A stretch of 64,000 nt of DNA from positions 1 through 64,000 of the forward strand of contig CAYPQK010000003.1 in assembly GCA_964412895.1 (NCBI GenBank), in the 5' to 3' direction. The notes under the pieces are model-generated. The model was not told the origin of the DNA, did not search any database, and saw only the letters and a list, made by a program, of their open reading frames with translations. The stretch comes from CALMRE01 sp964412895 (GTDB lineage Bacteria > UBP6 > UBA1177 > JAKLFG01). The translations under genes and the position numbers were made by a program. Positions 51,293-59,797 of the stretch are shown here, piece after piece (position 1 is the stretch's first letter; each line of letters begins with the position of its first letter).

Positions 51293-51328
51293 CTAATCCT
51301 GAATGCCGGTGCCGGGGGTGGTCTGAGT
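51293..51328 (-). pseudogene. Remnant of a lipoprotein 3' end
   Basis: Minus strand encodes TQTTPGTGIQD then stop. This closely matches the last residues (ETTPGTGIQE) of the lipoprotein at 53613-55298, with about 27 of 30 identical bases. No longer open frame surrounds it; an in-frame stop lies upstream. Confidence 0.5.
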
Positions 51329-51337
51329 GGTGATTTC

Positions 51338-51365
51338 TTGTAAAAAGATACGGATATGCTACTAT
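51338..51365 (+). promoter_or_regulatory. Candidate promoter for the NfeD-flotillin operon
   Basis: TTGTAA (51338-51343), 16-nt spacer, TACTAT (51360-51365), 45 nt before ATG 51411. Confidence 0.4.
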
Positions 51366-51410
51366 CAGGCGGACTCGGCGAGGAGTGCAATTTTACAATA
51401 GGGGGGACCG

Positions 51411-51992
51411 ATGAGCGTGACTCTTATCATTTACTTGAGCATCTTCGGTGTCGGCTTCGTATTTCTGGTCGTGTCGTTCCTGTCGGGACTGGACCACGAT
51501 GTCGATGTCGACCACGAGATCGATCACCCGGGAGAACTGAGCGCGGACACGATGTCGCCTTCGTATTTCAGCATGAAGGTCATCTCCTGCTTCCTGATGG
51601 GCGTCGGTCTGGGCGCCACCGCATCGCGTATCTGGATAACCGGGCCGGAACCGCTCATGTGGAAATATGCGGTCGATCTCGCCATCGGTCTGATCGGCGG
51701 CTTTATCGAAGGCTACCTGGGCTGGAAGATCATAAAACTGCTCCTTTCCCAGCAGGGGAACACGACCTATACCGTCGAATCGTTCGTCGGCAAGCGTTGT
51801 CAGGTCACCGCCGGGGTAGTGGCCAACGGCACCGGCGAGATATCGGCCACGATAAACGGCGTTCTGCGGTCGCTCGATGTGAAAAGCGAATCGGGGCAGG
51901 AGATAAAGGTGGGGACGCAGGTAGAGGTGCTCTCGATATCGGGAAGCATAGGCATCGTCCGGCCCGTTTCGTCAACAACCGCTGAAAAATAA
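51411..51992 (+). CDS. NfeD-like membrane protein
   Basis: Partner protein of flotillins. Two or three transmembrane segments (SVTLIIYLSIFGVGFVFLVV; VISCFLMGVGLGATASRIWI; WKYAVDLAIGLIGGFIEGYL). An acidic loop GLDHDVDVDHEIDHPGE lies between them. A C-terminal OB-fold (SFVGKRCQVTAGVVANGTG, IKVGTQVEVLSISGS) is the NfeD domain. It lacks the ClpP-like protease part. ATG 51411 with GGGGGA. 13 nt before the flotillin gene, the usual NfeD-flotillin pairing. Confidence 0.88.
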   Translation: MSVTLIIYLSIFGVGFVFLVVSFLSGLDHDVDVDHEIDHPGELSADTMSPSYFSMKVISCFLMGVGLGATASRIWITGPEPLMWKYAVDLAIGLIGGFIEGYLGWKIIKLLLSQQGNTTYTVESFVGKRCQVTAGVVANGTGEISATINGVLRSLDVKSESGQEIKVGTQVEVLSISGSIGIVRPVSSTTAEK

Positions 51993-52005
51993 GGGGGGGA
52001 AGATC

Positions 52006-53577
52006 ATGTTTAACTCGTTGATGCCTTTTCTGCCGATCCTGTTGATCGTCGGTTCCGTTGTCGGTCTTCTTTTGATCGTGTCGCTTTTCTCGCGCAACTA
52101 CATCAAGGTGCCGCCGAACAAAATGGCCGTGTTCTTCGGCCGGCGCCACGGAGAAAAGGGGTACAAGGTCATTACCGGCGGCGCGAAATGGAAGTGGCCC
52201 ATCGTCGAAGATGTGCTCTTCATGGATCTGGCCACTTTCCAGCTTAAATTGAGCCTGCAGGGGATCCCGAACAAGGATGGCGTCAAGGTGAACATAAACG
52301 CCGTCGCGACCTGCAAGATCAAAGCGGACGACTCGTCGTTGGGCTCCGCCGTCGAACGCTTTCTGGGAAAACATAACGAAGAGATCCACGCCGTGGTCCT
52401 CGAGAATCTCGAAGGGCAACTCCGCGCCGTTCTGGGCACGATGACCATCGAAGAGCTCATCAAGGAACGCGAACTGCTGATCTCGAAGGTTAAGAGCGAG
52501 GCGGCCACCGAACTCGACAAGATAGGTGTCGGCATCGACATCTTGAATATCCAGAACATCAGCGACGACATGGGGTACATCAAGGCGCTCGGCGAGAAGC
52601 GTACCGCCGAGGTCAAGCGCGACGCCGCCATCGGTACCGCGAACGCCGAGAGGGACGCGAAACAGCAAAGCACGACCGCGCAGAAAGACGGCGCGATAAA
52701 GGAAGCCGAGAACGCCGCGATGACGGCCGAGGCGGAAAAAGACCGGGATGTTAAGAAGGCTACTTACTTCGCCGAGGTCGCCACCGAAAAGGCGCGGGCC
52801 GAACAGGCCGGTCCGCTGGCAAAGGCGCAGGCGGAGCAGGGCGTCGTCATCGCGCAGGTAAAGATCGATGAAGAGCGCCAGAAGGCGCAGATCGGCGTGC
52901 AGCAGCAGATGATCGCGGTCGCCGAGAAACAGAAAGAGGCCGAGATAGTCGTTCCCTCCAAGAAGGCGGCCGAAGCGGTGGTTGCGACGGCCGAAGGCGC
53001 CAAGCGCAAGCAGGTCATCGAATCGGAAGGCGGAAAGCAGGCGGTCATCAACGCCGCAGAGGCTTCCAAGCAGAGACAGGAACTGGAGGGCGCCGGCGAG
53101 GCGTCGAAGGTCAAGGCGGTCGGTCTGGCCAACGCCGATGCGATCCGCGCGAAACTGCTGGCCGAAGCCGAAGGCGCAAAGGCGAAACTGCTCGCCGAGG
53201 CCGAGGGGACCAAGGCGCGCCTGCTTGCCGAAGCCGAGGGCGCGAAGGCCCTGAACGATGCGCTTAACGATATGAGCCCCGGCGCGACCCTTCAGCTGGT
53301 ACTCCAGAAACTGCCGTCGATACTCGCTACGGTACCGGCTATCGTGGCGGAAGCGGCCAAACCGCTGGGCGACATCGACAAGGTCGTCATCATCGACAAC
53401 GGCGGCGGCACCAACGCCAACGGCATGCAAAAGTTCGCCGGTCAGGCGCCCGCGGTCCTGCTGGGACTTCTCCAGACGGCCAAGGAGATGGGCATCGACC
53501 CGACCGCGATGCTCGACAAGATAGGGATAAAGGCGACCGATGTCACCGACGCGACCGTCATCGAAAAGAAAGATTAG
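52006..53577 (+). CDS. Flotillin-family SPFH protein
   Basis: Membrane-microdomain scaffold, 523 aa. N-terminal hydrophobic segment (ILLIVGSVVGLLLIVSLF), then an SPFH/PHB domain (IKVPPNKMAVFFGRRHGEKG, VEDVLFMDLATFQLKLSLQG, NEEIHAVVLENLEGQLRAVL, VGIDILNIQNISDDMGYIKAL). A long Ala/Glu/Lys coiled coil (about 215-430) includes three 11-residue repeats of the AKLLAEAEG(A/T)K type (53149-53247). The C-terminal part is hydrophobic and Gly/Ala-rich (QLVLQKLPSILATVPAIVAE). GGGGGGA precedes ATG. Assists membrane organisation; with NfeD it defines a flotillin operon. Confidence 0.93.
   Translation: MFNSLMPFLPILLIVGSVVGLLLIVSLFSRNYIKVPPNKMAVFFGRRHGEKGYKVITGGAKWKWPIVEDVLFMDLATFQLKLSLQGIPNKDGVKVNINAVATCKIKADDSSLGSAVERFLGKHNEEIHAVVLENLEGQLRAVLGTMTIEELIKERELLISKVKSEAATELDKIGVGIDILNIQNISDDMGYIKALGEKRTAEVKRDAAIGTANAERDAKQQSTTAQKDGAIKEAENAAMTAEAEKDRDVKKATYFAEVATEKARAEQAGPLAKAQAEQGVVIAQVKIDEERQKAQIGVQQQMIAVAEKQKEAEIVVPSKKAAEAVVATAEGAKRKQVIESEGGKQAVINAAEASKQRQELEGAGEASKVKAVGLANADAIRAKLLAEAEGAKAKLLAEAEGTKARLLAEAEGAKALNDALNDMSPGATLQLVLQKLPSILATVPAIVAEAAKPLGDIDKVVIIDNGGGTNANGMQKFAGQAPAVLLGLLQTAKEMGIDPTAMLDKIGIKATDVTDATVIEKKD
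53149..53247 (+). repeat. Three 33-bp direct repeats in the flotillin gene
   Basis: Near-identical 33-nt units (starting gcgaaactgctggccgaagc) encode AKLLAEAEGAK, AKLLAEAEGTK and ARLLAEAEGAK; an 11-residue coiled-coil period. Confidence 0.85.
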
Positions 53578-53612
53578 GTCGAACGCCGCGATCTAGCGGA
53601 TCATCGAAAAAG

Positions 53613-55298
53613 TTATTCCTGAATGCCGGTGCCCGGCGTGGTCTCGTCGGCGAGCCATTCGAAATTGTCGAGCAGTATCGTCGAATCCCATGAATGGTCG
53701 GGGCCGTAGCTGACGGTGCCCTGTTCGAAGACGGCGAATCGCAGCGTTATCTCTTCGCCCGGAACGACATTGCCCTGCGTGACCAGCCAGCCGGTACAGC
53801 CGCAGCCGCCGAAGTTGTCGAACCCGGTGCCCGCCAGTTCGGCGTCGCCGGTGCAGAAGCCCCAGTTGTTGTTCTCCTCGCTGCAAACGGTGAACAGTCC
53901 CGCCGGCGCGAGATCGACGCCGACCGGATTGCCCAGCACATCCTTGGCGAGGTTCTTGTCGTAGGGGTTGAGATGCTCCGAGGTCGGGTTGACCTGATTG
54001 AAGGTCGAATCGAGCAGGGCGATGAAGAAATCGTTGTAGTTGGACGAACTGCAGACGGTATCGGGATATTCGACCGAACAGAAATAGGTATTGATGCGGA
54101 AGGCGCCCGCGTTGGGCGGCACCTTGAGCCGTACCGTCAGCATGATCGGGTCCTGTACGACCGGGAGCGCCTTTCCGGCGCAGGAGTTCTGCGTGGTCGG
54201 GTCGGGCGCCGCGCCGCCGCACGAGGGGGCTTTCGGGGCGGTGCAGTTCGGCTGGAAGTTTATCCAGTCTTCCGGCACGGTGCTGGCGGTCTTCATGTCG
54301 CCCGCCGCGAGCGTCGCCACCGACGCGTCCTTGGTCGGCCCATCCCACGGACCGGTCGATAAAATGGCGATGTTGTCGCCCTGTTTCTTCTCTATCGCGT
54401 TGCCGAACTTCGGGTTGACCGCGTAGGTCTGATAGGTGCCGTCGAAGTAGGGGAAGGGGAGACTCAGGCGGTTGTATTTCGGACAGGAGAACACCCCGCC
54501 GCTGTCGCAGATGTATTCGGTCGCCTGCGGACCGGCGAGTCCCAACTGCGCCGAGAGGAGCCACGGTTCGCAGAACCCGGCCGACCGGGCCAGAGATACG
54601 GCGCTCGAAGCGACATCCTGACTGACCGTCACGCCGGTGTCGCAGGCGGGATCCTTCTCGTCGGTTTCGCCGTTGCAGTTGTCGTCGATGTCGTTGACCA
54701 CCTCGTAGGCGCCGGGATGTACCATCGCCGGATTGGGGCAGTCGCCCGGCGAATCGCAGCAGTCCTCCGCGCAGTAGGTGTAGCCGTCGCCGTCCATGTC
54801 GCTGCCGTCATCGACGGTCCCGTTGCAGTCCTCGTCGGCGCCGTTATCGCATATCTCGAACAGCGGGCGTACCTCGCCGTTGCAGCCGCTCCAAGTACCG
54901 TCTTCCTTGCAGGTGCGCATTCCCGCCTTGCACGGGCCGACATTCTCGGTCCCCGCCTGACCGGTGTAATTGCAGGTCTCGGTCGCGCCGGGGGCGCAGT
55001 CGAGTCCCGCGTAGTCGACATCGGGCATCGGGCCGTCGCCGTCAGGACCTTCGACTTCGCTCGGGTCAGGTTGATCGTCGTCGATGATGCCGGTATTCCC
55101 GTCGTCGGCCCCGTCGGACTGGTCGATGTCGACGCCCGACTTGAGCTTGCATTCATGGTTCACTTTGTCGCAGAAGTAGATCGCCGTGTCGCCGCAGTCG
55201 GAGTCGATGGTGCATTCGCCGCCGCCGCCGTCGTCGGGCTGCGTGCAGGCCGGGAGAATGAACAGTACGGCGATAAGGGGCGCGAACATTCTTTTCAT
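53613..55298 (-). CDS. Lipoprotein with MopE-like and choice-of-anchor L-like domains
   Basis: ATG 55298 with GGAGG. Lipobox FILPAC (Cys18). The N-terminal region has Cys-spaced CTIDSDCGD, an Asp/Gly linker (DDGNTGIIDDDQPDPSEVEG), then MopE-type CNG repeats: CKEDGTWSGCNGE, EICDNGADEDCNGTVDDG and DIDDNCNGETDE, which fit Ca-binding loops. The C-terminal ~330 residues resemble choice-of-anchor L (INTYFCSVEYPDTVC, NYNDFFIALL, NPYDKNLAKD), ending in beta-rich strands (TLRFAVFEQGTVSYGPDHSW). Surface protein typical of myxobacteria-like genomes. A remnant of a similar 3' end lies at 51293. Confidence 0.82.
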   Translation of the reverse strand: MKRMFAPLIAVLFILPACTQPDDGGGGECTIDSDCGDTAIYFCDKVNHECKLKSGVDIDQSDGADDGNTGIIDDDQPDPSEVEGPDGDGPMPDVDYAGLDCAPGATETCNYTGQAGTENVGPCKAGMRTCKEDGTWSGCNGEVRPLFEICDNGADEDCNGTVDDGSDMDGDGYTYCAEDCCDSPGDCPNPAMVHPGAYEVVNDIDDNCNGETDEKDPACDTGVTVSQDVASSAVSLARSAGFCEPWLLSAQLGLAGPQATEYICDSGGVFSCPKYNRLSLPFPYFDGTYQTYAVNPKFGNAIEKKQGDNIAILSTGPWDGPTKDASVATLAAGDMKTASTVPEDWINFQPNCTAPKAPSCGGAAPDPTTQNSCAGKALPVVQDPIMLTVRLKVPPNAGAFRINTYFCSVEYPDTVCSSSNYNDFFIALLDSTFNQVNPTSEHLNPYDKNLAKDVLGNPVGVDLAPAGLFTVCSEENNNWGFCTGDAELAGTGFDNFGGCGCTGWLVTQGNVVPGEEITLRFAVFEQGTVSYGPDHSWDSTILLDNFEWLADETTPGTGIQE

Positions 55299-55388
55299 GG
55301 AGCGACCTCCGTTCCTTCATGGCGGACACTACGACTGTAACCTGCCCGTACGACAAGTCAATCCTTTTTTTTGCGCGGTCGCCGGGGC

Positions 55389-55417
55389 TTGACAATGAGG
55401 GGGCGCTCTGGTAGAGA
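55389..55417 (+). promoter_or_regulatory. Candidate promoter for the MFS gene
   Basis: TTGACA (55389-55394), 17-nt spacer, TAGAGA (55412-55417), 25 nt upstream of ATG 55442. -35 perfect, -10 weak. Confidence 0.4.
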
Positions 55418-55441
55418 GTGGCCGGACCGCGGAGGAGCGCG

Positions 55442-56680
55442 ATGCATCTCTCCACCACATTCCGGGCGCTCGGCTCGCGCAACTACCGGCTCTACTTCTG
55501 GGGGCAGGCCCTTTCGCTCATCGGCACCTGGATGCAGACCGTCGCGCTGGGGTGGCTCGTCTACCGGCTCACCGATTCGGCGTTCCTGCTGGGCGTGGTC
55601 GGTTTCTCGTCGCAGATACCGACGCTCTTTCTGGCCCCCTTCACCGGCGTGGCGGCCGACCGCTTCCCGCGCCGGGCGATACTCCTTGCCACCCAGTCGC
55701 TCTTCATGGTGCAGGCGCTCGCGCTCGCCGCCATAGTCCTTCTCCAAGTCGAGACCGTTCCGATCATCATCCTGCTCAGCCTTATTCACGGTCTGATCAT
55801 GGCCTTCGACGCACCGGCGCGCCACGCGTTCGTGGTCGAGATAGTCGCAACGCGCGACGATCTCTCCAACGGCATCGCCCTCAACTCCGCCCTGTTCCAC
55901 GCCTCGCGGCTCATCGGCCCGTCGGCGGCGGGGATACTCATCATGCTCTGGGGCGAGGGGATATGCTTCCTCATCAACGGACTCAGCTATATCACCACCA
56001 TAGCGGCGCTTACGGCCATCCGTCTCGCCCCCGCGACGACCGCGCGGAGCGGCGAACCGATATTCACCCAGTTCGCCGACGGGATCCGCTACGCCCGCAA
56101 CTCCCTGCCGATAAAGAGCGTTCTCCTGCTCGTCGCCTTCGTCTGCTTTGTCGGGATGCCCTACACGACGCTGCTTCCCATCATCGCCCGCGATGTCCTG
56201 CACGGCGACAGCTCCACCTTCGGCTATCTCATGTCGGGCGCCGGGATCGGCGCACTGTCGGGCGCCCTCTATCTCGCGTCGCGGCCCAATAATGCGGCGC
56301 TTCTGGGCAATCTGGTGTGGGCGCCGGCCCTTTTCGGCGCCGGGGCGCTGACGCTTGCCTTCTCCAAGAGTTTTTCCCTGTCGTTCGTGATACTGGCCGT
56401 CGCCGCCTTCGGCATGATGAGCGTCATGGCGACCGCCAACACGGTACTGCAGAATGTCGTATCGGAAAAGATGCGCGGCCGGGTGATGAGTCTCTACACC
56501 ATATCGTTCTTCGGGTCGGTACCGTTCGGCAACCTGCTGGCCGGATCGCTCGCCGCTCACCTCGGCGCCCCCGCCACCATCTTCATCTCCGGCGCCCTCT
56601 GCATCGTCGCGGCGGCGGTGTTCAGGATGAACTATCCGGAAATAGAGAAAGAACTGGCCGCGGCGGGTGCGACGAAGTAG
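55442..56680 (+). CDS. MFS transporter (MFS_3/EntS-like)
   Basis: Major facilitator, 412 aa, about 12 transmembrane helices. ATG 55442 with GGAGGA. The start FRALGSRNYRLYFWGQALSL, GTWMQTVALGWLVYRLTDSA and the loop GVAADRFPRRAILLATQS are typical of the EntS/MFS_3 group (which includes the enterobactin exporter). A helix carries VVEIVATRDDLSNGIALNS. The second half includes GAGIGALSGALYLASR. Substrate unknown; likely efflux in the inner membrane. Monocistronic and divergent from the 53613 lipoprotein. Confidence 0.93.
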   Translation: MHLSTTFRALGSRNYRLYFWGQALSLIGTWMQTVALGWLVYRLTDSAFLLGVVGFSSQIPTLFLAPFTGVAADRFPRRAILLATQSLFMVQALALAAIVLLQVETVPIIILLSLIHGLIMAFDAPARHAFVVEIVATRDDLSNGIALNSALFHASRLIGPSAAGILIMLWGEGICFLINGLSYITTIAALTAIRLAPATTARSGEPIFTQFADGIRYARNSLPIKSVLLLVAFVCFVGMPYTTLLPIIARDVLHGDSSTFGYLMSGAGIGALSGALYLASRPNNAALLGNLVWAPALFGAGALTLAFSKSFSLSFVILAVAAFGMMSVMATANTVLQNVVSEKMRGRVMSLYTISFFGSVPFGNLLAGSLAAHLGAPATIFISGALCIVAAAVFRMNYPEIEKELAAAGATK

Positions 56681-56706
56681 GGATATTTAAGGGAATTTCG
56701 GGACGA

Positions 56707-57621
56707 TTATTTCTTCTTGGCGCTCTTTTCGGCGATGACCGCGAGTATCTCTTCGATATCGGGGATCTGCGAGATCTGATAGATCTTCATCCAGATGATC
56801 TTACCGCTTTCGTCGACAAGGATGTTCACGCGGCCCGAGACGCCGCCCTTATCGATGAACTGCCCGTATTTCTTGGCGACTTCGCCGTGCGGCCAGAAGT
56901 CGGCCAGTATCTGGACCTGATCGAGTTCGATGAAGTTCGCCCATTCGCGCTTCGAATAAAAGGAATCGACGCTGATCCCGAGCGGAACGGTGTTAAGTTT
57001 ATCGAATTCCTGCTTTTTCAGCTCAAGGCATTTCATCTGTATCTCGCAGACCGGGGTCCACGCGAGCGGGTGGAAGGAAAGGAGCACTTTCTTTCCCTTG
57101 AAACTGCTTAATCTGACCTCGTTGCCGAGCTGATCCTTGAGGTTGAAATCGGGAGCCATATCGCCGACTTTCGGTCCTTTCTTCTCGGTCTTGGGGGCCG
57201 GGGCGGCTGCCGGGCCGGCGACGGGCGGGGTAGGGGCGGGCGGGTTCGCGACGGCGGTCGGCGACGGTGNNNNNNNNNNTGCCGGTTTGGGGGCCGGGGC
57301 CGGTTTCGCGGCGGGCGCGGCGACCGGTTTGGGGGCCACAACGGGCTTAACTGCCTGTTTCGGTTCCGGCTTCGGGGCAGACTTGGCGACCGGTTTAGGG
57401 GCCGGTTTCGGGGCCGGCTTGGCGACCGGTTTGGGGGCCGGTTTCGGGGCCGGCTTGGCCACCGGTTTCGGAGCGGGCTTCACAGCCTTAACCGGCTGTT
57501 TTTGAACAGGTTTCGGCGCAGGTTTGGTCGGTTTCGGGGCAGGCTTGGTCGGCTTCGGGGCCGGTTTCGGCGCAGGATTCTTTCCCTTCACGGGAGCGGT
57601 TGTCTTCTTTTTGTCGGCCAT
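56707..57621 (-). CDS. Peroxiredoxin with long Lys-Pro-Ala N-terminus, interrupted by an assembly gap
   Basis: ATG 57621 with AAGGAG. The first ~115 residues are KPAPKP-type repeats (e.g. KPAPKPTKPAPKP) with high positive charge and no signal peptide, broken by a 10-N gap. The C-terminal ~170 residues are an AhpC/TSA-Redoxin domain: VGDMAPDFNLKDQLGNEV, SFHPLAWTPVCEIQMKCLEL with the peroxidatic Cys in TPVC, ISVDSFYSKREWANFIEL, then DESGKIIWMKIYQI. A second Cys lies six residues after the first in VCEIQMKC. Cytoplasmic, possibly nucleic-acid bound through the cationic arm (inference). Confidence 0.85.
   Translation of the reverse strand: MADKKKTTAPVKGKNPAPKPAPKPTKPAPKPTKPAPKPVQKQPVKAVKPAPKPVAKPAPKPAPKPVAKPAPKPAPKPVAKSAPKPEPKQAVKPVVAPKPVAAPAAKPAPAPKPAXXXXPSPTAVANPPAPTPPVAGPAAAPAPKTEKKGPKVGDMAPDFNLKDQLGNEVRLSSFKGKKVLLSFHPLAWTPVCEIQMKCLELKKQEFDKLNTVPLGISVDSFYSKREWANFIELDQVQILADFWPHGEVAKKYGQFIDKGGVSGRVNILVDESGKIIWMKIYQISQIPDIEEILAVIAEKSAKKK
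57270..57279. other. Assembly gap (10 N) in the Lys-Pro-Ala repeat
   Basis: Ten Ns within the repeat-coding N-terminus; repeat length is unresolved. Confidence 0.95.
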
Positions 57622-57773
57622 AATCAACTCCTTATCAAATTGTCAGGCAACAATGTTCGTCGGTATCATACAGAAAAGTCCGAAAATCTCAACATTTTTC
57701 TCAACATTTTAGGGAAAGAGGGTTTTTGTGTCAGAAAATGTGGATAGCGCTCCCCTGTATCACAAAAGAGTTC

Positions 57774-57802
57774 TTTACTTTTAGGTAGTTCTGGTGTATA
57801 GC
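57774..57802 (+). promoter_or_regulatory. Candidate promoter for the nitrilase gene
   Basis: TTTACT (57774-57779), 17-nt spacer, TATAGC (57797-57802) with an extended TG at 57795-57796. 32 nt before ATG 57835. Confidence 0.4.
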
Positions 57803-57834
57803 CGAAATGACGAAGGTAAACAATGGGGGTCGTC

Positions 57835-58620
57835 ATGCGGATCGCTCTTATTCAGAACCGGCCGCTCTTCGGAGAGGTCGAAAAGAATCTTAACCACCTG
57901 TTTGAACTCATTGAATCGGTCGACGCGGACCTCTATGTGCTCCCCGAACTCTGTTTTTCGGGATATCAGTTCATTTCGACCGATGAGCTCCGGTCGCTCG
58001 CGGTCGATCCCGACGGGGCGGTCATCGGCTGGTTCCGGCAGATGGCGCGAGACCGCAACGCATCGATAGCGTTCGGCTATCCGGAACTCGCGCCGTGCGG
58101 CTGCTACAACGCCGCGATGGTGGTCACCCCCGACGGCTGCGACCTGCGCTACCGGAAAAGTCACCTATTCTATAAGGAGAAGGAGTTCTTCCTGCCGGGC
58201 GACAGCGGTTTCAACATCATCGCATGGTGCGGGATGCGGATAGGACTCGCCGTCTGTTTCGACTGGTATTTCCCCGAAAGTTTCCGGACACTTGCTCTTA
58301 AAGGGGCCGATGTCATCGCCCACTGTTCCAACCTCGTGATGCCTTACTGTCAACAGGCCGATTTCGCACGCGCTTTGGAGAACCGGGTCTATATCGCGAC
58401 CGCCAACCGCATCGGCACCGAAGAGCGCGACGGCGAAAAACTGACCTTCACCGGCGGCAGCGTACTTGTTTCTCCGCGCGGCGAATATCTCCTCAACCTG
58501 TCCAAGGATGCCGAGGCGGCCGAGGTGGCCGTCATCGATCTCACCCTTGCCCGCGAGAAGAAGATAAACCGCCACAACGATATCTTCATCGACCGGCGTC
58601 CTGATCTCTATTTGCTCTGA
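57835..58620 (+). CDS. Carbon-nitrogen hydrolase (nitrilase superfamily)
   Basis: Amidase-type hydrolase, 261 aa. ATG 57835 (MRIALIQNRP, GGGGG upstream) fits the family N-terminus; ATG 57823 is an alternative. The Glu-Lys-Cys triad is visible: VLPELCFSGYQ (Glu38), RYRKSHLFYKEK (Lys108) and GLAVCFDWYFPESF (Cys141). Other blocks: NRNASIAFGYPEL-like, HCSNLVMPYCQQADFARALEN. Substrate unknown; family members cleave omega-amides, carbamoyl compounds or nitriles. Cytoplasmic. Confidence 0.92.
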   Translation: MRIALIQNRPLFGEVEKNLNHLFELIESVDADLYVLPELCFSGYQFISTDELRSLAVDPDGAVIGWFRQMARDRNASIAFGYPELAPCGCYNAAMVVTPDGCDLRYRKSHLFYKEKEFFLPGDSGFNIIAWCGMRIGLAVCFDWYFPESFRTLALKGADVIAHCSNLVMPYCQQADFARALENRVYIATANRIGTEERDGEKLTFTGGSVLVSPRGEYLLNLSKDAEAAEVAVIDLTLAREKKINRHNDIFIDRRPDLYLL

Positions 58621-58649
58621 ATCAGGGGTGCCGGGGCCTCCGGATGGTC

Positions 58650-58677
58650 TTGATAAATTTGTGGCGACAAGTATAGT
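58650..58677 (+). promoter_or_regulatory. Candidate promoter for the 58713-61063 genes
   Basis: TTGATA (58650-58655), 16-nt spacer, TATAGT (58672-58677), 35 nt before ATG 58713. Confidence 0.55.
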
Positions 58678-58712
58678 TGACGGTGATCGATGAATACCGG
58701 ATGGAGGAGATA

Positions 58713-59789
58713 ATGACCTTACGGTTTTTGTTACCGTTTTTTTTCGTTTCGATAGGCGTGTTCTGTTTTAGCGGATGTGTCGTTGAGGAACTTCCCAACT
58801 GCGGCAACGGCATTCTCGACGGGAACGAAGAGTGCGACGACGGCAATCTGGAGAACGGTGACGGTTGTAACAGTCATTGTGTCCTTGAAACGGCGCTCGG
58901 AGATAGCGATGCGGCGGGACAGGACGGCGATACCGTGCAGGACGATCCGGCGGTGACCGACGCCGTCGGTGATGATGTCGCTGACACGGCCTCCGCCGAC
59001 AAAGATACGACCGTCGATATGGATGACGATGAGACGCCCGATACTGCCGTCGATACCGAAACGATGCCCGATCAGGATATCCCGTGCGGGAACGGTACGG
59101 TCGACACGGGCGAATTGTGCGATGGGAATCAGACTTTTTGCAGCGAACTCACCGACGGCGAGAAGATCGGCGTCGCCGACTGTAACGAGTATTGCAACGG
59201 CTGGGACACGAGCACCTGCACCGACGGCCCGCAGGTCGCGACGATGGAAGCGATAGCCTATTCGGCGAGTTATATCTACCCCGACATCGCCGGAGTCGAA
59301 GCGAATCAGACCCCCGCCACCTACGGCACGGCGGCGTTCCGCGCGACGGTGACCATCAATTCCTCGACCTACTATATCCCGCACAATCAGGCGGACAATC
59401 ATCTCATCCCCGCCATAGTCGCCGACAACATGGTGCTGGTGCTCCAGAATTCCTATGCGGGAAACTCGTTCACGCTGCCCTATGTCATGCTCGGCATGGC
59501 CCAGAGTTCGGTCACGACCGGGGCCTCTCTCGAGGCCGGTATCTCGTCGAGTTATGAGGCGAATTTTCTCGTTTTCGACAACACCGTCGATCCGGCGAAT
59601 TCCGATTACGACTGCGTTATCCTCGTCGGTTTCGGTATGTTGGACATTTCGCAGGCTAACCTGACGCTGGGCTCGACGGGGCGGTTATCCTTCACCTCCG
59701 ACAACATGCGGCTTTACCTTCCTTCGCAGACCCCCGACGGCGACATGCAGAGCGAGATCACGGCAAGCGGTTTCGCTATCTGTCAGTGA
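58713..59789 (+). CDS. Lipoprotein with DUF4215-type cysteine-rich repeats
   Basis: ATG 58713 with GGAGGA (58703-58708). Lipobox FCFSGC. A canonical Myxococcus-type repeat, CGNGILDGNEECDDGN then GDGCNSHC, follows immediately. An Asp/Thr linker (DPAVTDAVGDDVADTASAD) and a second, GWD-type repeat (CGNGTVDTGELCDGNQTFC ... CNEYCNGWDTSTC) come next. The C-terminal ~180 residues are beta-rich (NQTPATYGTAAFRATVTINS) and end at ASGFAICQ. Surface-anchored, unknown ligand. 8 nt before the sialidase-like lipoprotein gene, so co-transcribed. Confidence 0.82.
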   Translation: MTLRFLLPFFFVSIGVFCFSGCVVEELPNCGNGILDGNEECDDGNLENGDGCNSHCVLETALGDSDAAGQDGDTVQDDPAVTDAVGDDVADTASADKDTTVDMDDDETPDTAVDTETMPDQDIPCGNGTVDTGELCDGNQTFCSELTDGEKIGVADCNEYCNGWDTSTCTDGPQVATMEAIAYSASYIYPDIAGVEANQTPATYGTAAFRATVTINSSTYYIPHNQADNHLIPAIVADNMVLVLQNSYAGNSFTLPYVMLGMAQSSVTTGASLEAGISSSYEANFLVFDNTVDPANSDYDCVILVGFGMLDISQANLTLGSTGRLSFTSDNMRLYLPSQTPDGDMQSEITASGFAICQ

Positions 59790-59797
59790 GGATGGTC

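Larger units (their letters stand above)
51238..51410. other. Intergenic region between divergent CcdA and NfeD genes
   Basis: Holds a short 3' gene remnant (51293-51328) and a candidate forward promoter (51338-51365). No other structure seen. Confidence 0.5.
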
